This document shows, in pieces, positions 59,159-64,000 of a DNA stretch of 64,000 nt; position 1 is the stretch's first letter; each line of letters starts with the position of its first letter. Source of the stretch: Neurospora tetraspora (lineage: Eukaryota; Ascomycota; Sordariomycetes; Sordariales; Sordariaceae); contig NW_026944383.1 in the NCBI RefSeq assembly GCF_033439725.1, forward strand, positions 372,001 to 436,000, written 5' to 3'. The translations under genes and the position numbers were made by a program. The notes under the pieces were generated by a model. That model was given only the letters and a program-made list of their open reading frames with translations, had not been told where the DNA came from and made no database searches.

Positions 59159-60318
59159 CTTGGCTGAATTTGGTGTGAGGCCTGAGCTGGCTGATATGTA
59201 GGAAACAATGACAACGCCGTGTCAGTGTGGTGAGATGGAGGACTGAGGGTCGTGATGGTTGGATGGTGTTTAGGTTTTCAAACCGGCTGGCAAGTTCTTG
59301 GTGCAAACCACCCAATAACCACGGATTAACCGAGCTGCCTGTTCGCTTTTATTCTCGAGATCTTTCCTGCTTGGTGGAGAATCTCCATGGTCTTGATGTC
59401 TCGCCATCGGATATCATGGCAGAGGCTTGCACTGAAAGGGTTGGGGGAGCTCGGTTGGAATCACCCCGAGACCGCCGCAGGTGACTCGTCAGCCGCTACG
59501 CTAACAGCGTCGGAAGGGGCTTCATGGCGTGCGGGGAAGGCTTGGGAAATCGCCTGGCTGTTTGCGGGAAGGGCGCTCGAGTGTGCTGTCCGGGGCACAC
59601 CGGACCGAGAGTCGGGGGAAGCCCCTTTTCAGACCGAGGGCAGGAATGTCTCGTGGTCTTGTGTTGGGGAGGTGATATCCTGGTTGTTACATTCAGTCCA
59701 TCTCAAGCTGAGGATGGGAAGGCAGCCTGGCGAAGTGAGGAATGCTCCGACCTCAGTGAGTTCCCTAAGAGAGATCTTAAAGAGCGCCTTGGGAAAAGCT
59801 CATGCGAGACATAGGCCATTGAGTTCAATATAAGGAACCCCAATAGTCGAAAGATAACCGTTGTCAAAGCAACGTTGCGGTAGTGAGACCGCTACTACTT
59901 TCCCCCATCCATCCTTACCCCCACGATGGCGAGACGGCTGCCCTTGGGGGCTGAAAACGACCCAGCCAACTTCCAAGTAAACCCCTGCTCGGGGTAGGTT
60001 TAACCCATCTTACCGGCGTGAATTGCAGCAGACCGTCCAGTGAGAAGAGAAAGTCGGCAACAAACAGGAGAAAGGATGATCACGAACACCAGAAATCGTA
60101 TGGTTGGTGTCTGTTAGTCTGCAGTTGGGACAGGCTTCCCCATGGGGTAGAAGTCGGACCAGCAAGACTGGTAGACCCCAGATTCTTTGTCTCTCCACGA
60201 TGTTACCGTCCCTTTATTCTCCCACCTCTCTGCGTCTTCATCTCCATCTCAATCTTGGCCTGTTCTGGAGGTCAAGAGTCATCTTCCTCTCCCAGACATC
60301 AGAGATCCATAATTCAAC
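59159..60318. promoter_or_regulatory. Shared divergent promoter region of GH105 and ACS transporter genes
   Basis: This 1.16 kb lies between two gene starts pointing apart. No coding frame inside is convincing. Elements for co-regulation by a pectin-responsive factor would lie here, but I did not identify a specific binding site. Confidence 0.5.
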
Positions 60319-62050
60319 ATGTCGGAACACGACGAACCAAACGTGGCCAGCCCACACAGGGACATCCAGCAAGTCGACGACAAGCACGGCTTGGAAGAGG
60401 TTGAAAGAACTTTCTCTCCAGATCTGGATAAGGGGAACCAGCAAAGATACGACAAGGTCGACAAAGAATTGGCCAAATATGTCGCCGATGAAGCCTTCGA
60501 GATCTCGGAAGAGGAGAATAGTCGCCTACGCAGGTTGATCGACAAACGAGTGCTCGCCATCATGATCACAACCTACTTCATCCAGGCCATCGACAAGGGG
60601 ACCCTGAGTTTTTCTTCCATCATGGGCATCAGGGAAGACACTGGTCTCCATGGTCAGCAAGTATGTCCATACAGCCGTCTCGTTTTGAAGCCCCTTAGCT
60701 TGTCCTGTGATCGTTGCCACTAACAAATCGTCACTCCTCCAGTACTCGTGGCTCACCACCTGCATCTACATCACCATCCTCATCGTCGAGTATCCCCAGA
60801 ACTACATCATCGCCCGCGTACCCATCGCCAAGTACCTCAGCTTCATGATCATAGCCTGGGGCGTCGTCCTAGCTTGCACCGCGCTCTGCAAGAACTTCAC
60901 CGGCCTGGTGGTCGTCCGCACGCTTCTCGGTCTCTTCGAGTCCGCCTGCCAGCCGGCCTTTGTCATCCTCTCCTCGATCTGGTACAAGCGCGAGGAGCAA
61001 GCGTCCCGGGTGACCTACTGGTACATGATGAACGGCGCCCAGCAGATCGTGGGCGGTCTGCTGGCCTACTGCTTCTCGCTGATCAAGACCGGCCCCCTCA
61101 AGTCCTGGCAATGGCTGTTTCTGTCGTACGGCATCGTCTCGGTCCTGTACGGCCTCTTTGTCGGCTGGTGGATGCCCGATTCGCCCATGCGTGCAAAGTG
61201 CTTCTCCGAGGAGGACAAGCGGCTGATGGTCGAGCGTGTGCGGTCTAACCAGACGGGCGTGCAGAACCGCAAGTTCAAGAAGGAGCAGGTCTATGAAGCC
61301 TTGAAGGACCCGCAGGTCTGGGGGTATGCCCTCGTCCAGCTGTGCACGACGCTCCCGACCAGCGGCCTTGGTAGCTTCCAGGGTATCATCATCAGCAGCT
61401 TTGGGTTCTCGCTGCTCGAGACCCAGTTGTTGGCCATGGTGCTGGGCTTCTATATCATCATGGTGTTGCTGGGCTCCGTGTGGATCGTCAAGAAGACGAA
61501 CCAGAACTTGCTGACGATGTTGGGCTTCTGTATTCCGTCCTTTATCGGCACCATCTGTCTCATGACGGTGCCGACGGACTCCAAGACGCAGAAGATTGGG
61601 CTGGTCATCTGCTATTATATCACGCTGTCCTTCTGGTCCGCTCAGACACTGGCTTTGTCCATGCTCTCGCGGAACGTGGGTGGCCAGACCAAGAAGTCTG
61701 TGGCCGTTGCCTTGAACTTTATCATCTGGGCCACCGGAAATGCCATTGGTAAGTTGTTTTTGTCTCGTCTCCTAGTATGGTGTGCTGACGGTGTTTCGTA
61801 CCGAATAGGGCCCCAAGTTTTCTTGGACACCGACAAGCCACGGTACTTCTTCGCCTTTTCAACACACTTGGGCTGCTACAGCCTGCTCGTCGTCGTCATC
61901 GTCGGCCTGCGGTTCTATCTGGTACACCAGAACAAGAAGCGGGATGAGCTCGCTGCCGCCGGTGTGCAAGAGGCTCGTGACGCAAAGATGGTTCATGCGT
62001 TTGAGGATCTGACGGACAAGGAGAACCCCAACTTCCGTTATGTGTATTAA
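60319..62050 (+). CDS. MFS transporter, anion:cation symporter (Dal5-like) family, 529 aa, three exons
   Basis: Exons are 60319-60660, 60743-61748 and 61809-62050 (530 codons with stop). Intron 1 has GTATGT, CACTAAC and CTCCAG. Intron 2 (61749-61808) is 60 nt, in frame and without stops, with GTAAGT, CTGAC and TAG, so the open frame runs straight through it. The N-terminal 85 residues are hydrophilic. EEENSRLRRLIDKRVLAIMI leads into TM1, and DKGTLSFSSIMGIREDTGL is typical of the allantoate-permease-like ACS family. YPQNYIIARVPIAKYL, LLGLFESACQPAFVILSSIWYKREEQ (ACS signature) and GWWMPDSP follow. Twelve TM segments are expected. The substrate is probably an organic anion; the divergent GH105 gene suggests a pectin-derived sugar acid or oligomer, as an inference. 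Confidence 0.9.
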
Positions 62051-62641
62051 GAGAAGAGGTGTCGCCGCTTGCTAGGCCGGGGCATGACTCCTCTCGCGGT
62101 GTTTGCAAATTTGGGCTGTTGTTTCTGTTGTCGATAGCGACTCTTAATTATCTGCGTTTTTTTTCCGCTCTTAGGGCCCCAAAACTTCATCGCTCGCTTC
62201 CGCAGGTGTCCATGGTTGTCAGGCGAGTCGGAGAATGGCCGTTTCGGAACATGTGTTGTCGTCATTCTTGTTTTTGTGTCGTCAAAAAAGCGAAAACCTC
62301 GGGCGCTAGTCGGGTCGGGTCATGTACCCCTCTTGGCACGTGTAATTGTTAGTGCATTCCAGCCATTGGACTCTCATTCAGCACAACAACTTGAAAAGAT
62401 GTGATCAAGAATTGGGGACGACGGTAACCCCTCTCATGCACGGCCGCCCGTATCTTGCAGGCAACCGGTTTTTGCGTGATGGCATAACATTGACATCTTC
62501 TGCGCTGAAGCTACATGGGATGGACGAAACATCAAACAACCCCCTTGGGTACGACCTCGTCTTGGTGTGTTCGGCTTCGAACCCCAGTTGTCGGTGCTGA
62601 CGTCTCAGTCTGATTGATCCCTTCAACTTCCCAACTTCAAC
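62051..62641. other. Intergenic, no supported gene
   Basis: This is the trailer of the ACS transporter gene and the promoter of the SRPBCC gene. Short frames here have no recognisable product. Confidence 0.55.
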
Positions 62642-63712
62642 ATGACTTCACCTTCGCCCCCGATCCCGCCGGACACGGCCGCCACCGGTTGCCTCGGCCC
62701 CTTTCCCACTCCCACCCACGGCCAGCCCGGAGCCGGCTCGTTCACCATAGCCTGTTCGACACATATCAAGGCCGCGCCGCGTACTTGTCTTGAAGTTCTT
62801 CTGAAGGCGTCAGAGTACCCATCATGGAATCGCTACTGCCGGAAATGCATCATAGACGCTCAGCCGGATGGGGACCACCAAGCTCTCCCCAACCTAGTTG
62901 GCCCAGAGTTTCTCCGCCTAGGCACCAAATTCACTTTCCACGTCCATATGGACCCTCTATCAGAGGACAGCAGTGCCCGCAACACTGCGCTCGAAGTCAG
63001 TCGTCTTGAGCGGATTGACGAGGTTGTTGAGGCGCATGTCTCGTCTGTTTCGGTGTCGGCTGCGAGTTTGCCTAGTGCTAGTGCTAGTGCTAGTGCTGGA
63101 GGGACTGGTGCTGGGGCTGGGGCTGAGCCTGGGCTTGGGGTTGCTAAGGACAATTCTTCTGGCGGCGACGGTGGCGGTGGCGGTGGTGATGGTGGTGGTG
63201 GTGGTGGTGAAAGTCAAAACGATGACGATCTGATGGCTCTTCTCCTCCTGTGGAAGAAAACGCAGTCAACAATGACAACTCCCGCCACCACCAACAAGGC
63301 TGATGACAAGCCCACCGACCCCAAAGGAAAAGACAAAGCCAAGGCGATATTTTACCCCCAAACCAACACCAACACCAACACCAACAACAATAACAAGCTC
63401 CAAATCCGCCGCACCGGCTTCCGCATAGCCTGGAAGACCCGCCCCACTCTCTTTATGCCAAACAGGATGCTCCGGTGCGAGCGCGTGCAAGAGTTCGTCC
63501 AAGTTTATCCTCCCTCTGGAACGCTTGACGAGCCCGAGACGGCCTATCGATGCTGGGAGACGTTTTACGGAGTGTTGGCGCCGGTGGTGAAGGCGGCGGC
63601 GGGGAATCAGATCATGAGGGGGTTTGATGTGTGGATGGAGGGGTTGAAGAAGAGGGCGGAGGGGGTGGAGGGTAGGGGGAAGGGCAAGGAGAGGGATGGG
63701 TTGAAGTCTTAG
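62642..63712 (+). CDS. SRPBCC/START-fold protein with low-complexity inserts, 356 aa
   Basis: The start region FTIACSTHIKAAPRTCLEVLLKASEYPSWNRYCRKCII is a clear SRPBCC (polyketide cyclase/START-like) opening. The C-terminal part GFRIAWKTR then RCERVQEFVQVYP then CWETFYGVLAPVVKAA, with the helix QIMRGFDVWMEGLKKRAE, completes the fold. These proteins bind hydrophobic ligands in a deep pocket; the ligand is unknown. Between the two parts, residues about 135-260 form a long insert with Ala/Ser runs, a Gly/Asp stretch coded by GGTGGT-type repeats, and an Asn/Thr run. The frame is open throughout and no intron is needed. It is a single exon starting at the ATG in CAACATGACT. Confidence 0.82.
   Translation: MTSPSPPIPPDTAATGCLGPFPTPTHGQPGAGSFTIACSTHIKAAPRTCLEVLLKASEYPSWNRYCRKCIIDAQPDGDHQALPNLVGPEFLRLGTKFTFHVHMDPLSEDSSARNTALEVSRLERIDEVVEAHVSSVSVSAASLPSASASASAGGTGAGAGAEPGLGVAKDNSSGGDGGGGGGDGGGGGGESQNDDDLMALLLLWKKTQSTMTTPATTNKADDKPTDPKGKDKAKAIFYPQTNTNTNTNNNNKLQIRRTGFRIAWKTRPTLFMPNRMLRCERVQEFVQVYPPSGTLDEPETAYRCWETFYGVLAPVVKAAAGNQIMRGFDVWMEGLKKRAEGVEGRGKGKERDGLKS
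63058..63390 (+). repeat. In-frame simple repeats in the SRPBCC gene
   Basis: Tandem TAGTGC units (Ser-Ala), then GGGGCT-type and GGTGGT-type runs (Gly/Ala/Asp), then ACCAAC units (Thr-Asn) all stay in the coding frame. Confidence 0.8.
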
Positions 63713-64000
63713 TGGAGGGATACCTATCTTGATTGGTATTATGCTTCTTTGGGATGTGAGGCTAATGGTATTGAATCTTTAAGAAGTCTCGGAGGAAAGA
63801 TACATAGCAGGCAGTCACGAATAATAATACGTGGGCAGAACATAGAGGTACCTATCTATCCTCTTCTGAAATTCCTCTATCGCTCGGTGATATCTCTTAT
63901 CTTTCTATCATCTAAGGCTGTTTCTTTTCAGTTGATTTCTCAACCTTTCTGTTACTATGACCGCACTTTTTTCCTCTTCAAGCGGTTCAGCGCATCTCAA
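63713..64000. other. Trailer of the SRPBCC gene
   Basis: This is A/T-rich and pyrimidine-rich sequence after the last stop. No gene start is supported before the window ends. Confidence 0.5.

Noticed and set aside
58578-59315. Minus-strand open frame of 245 codons in another register
   Set aside because: It is an Arg/His-rich shadow frame of the GH105 gene and has no motif.

Overview
This window is nuclear DNA of a filamentous ascomycete. It most resembles a Sordariomycete and probably belongs to the Sordariales; that placement is an inference from gene content and style, not from a database search. The evidence is eukaryotic protein-coding genes with short introns (mostly 50-120 nt) that start GTAAGT, GTGAGT or GTATGT, carry CTAAC or CTGAC branch sites and end in CAG or TAG. 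Pyrimidine-rich leaders, long intergenic spaces and low-complexity His/Gln tracts also fit. I found no rRNA, CRISPR or bacterial-type features.

Left part (1-20.9 kb): a poorly coding stretch with one possible decayed gene (about 2.1-3.2 kb, minus); an 818-residue three-finger C2H2 regulator (4700-7156, plus); a type-2 diacylglycerol acyltransferase with a long N-terminal tail and an in-frame intron (9075-10916, plus); and an 854-residue protein of unknown function split by an unusually long intron of about 1 kb (16820-13223, minus).

Middle part (20.9-46.6 kb): a five-exon lysine 2,3-aminomutase-like radical-SAM enzyme (minus) lies divergent to a seven-exon monocarboxylate-transporter-like MFS gene (plus). 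After a 4 kb gap with homopolymer tracts comes a housekeeping block: RPB7 (minus), an Mpo1/DUF962 dioxygenase (plus), an Apq12-like nuclear pore/ER protein (plus), GPN3 GTPase (minus) and S-adenosylmethionine synthetase (plus). Two miniature inverted-repeat elements with TA at both ends flank the SAM synthetase gene, at 37531-37696 and 41384-41714. A large low-complexity protein of unknown function (984 aa) follows at 43556-46570.

Right part (46.6-64 kb): a 4.9 kb gene-poor spacer rich in microsatellites leads into an accessory-type region. It holds a 14-TM DHA2-like drug/H+ antiporter (plus), a secreted short tyrosinase (minus), a tRNA-like pol III unit, a cytosolic GH105 unsaturated rhamnogalacturonyl hydrolase (minus) divergent to an ACS-family (Dal5-like) transporter (plus), and an SRPBCC-fold protein with low-complexity insertions (plus). 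The GH105/transporter pair reads as a small uptake-and-cleavage module for pectin fragments.

Exon boundaries were inferred by eye from splice signals, reading-frame phase and family alignment from memory. Every multi-exon model given with spliced coordinates sums to a whole number of codons. No candidate here is clearly a wholly new system. The strongest leads are the fungal KamA with its divergent transporter, the GH105/ACS module, the two MITE-like elements and the 1 kb intron.
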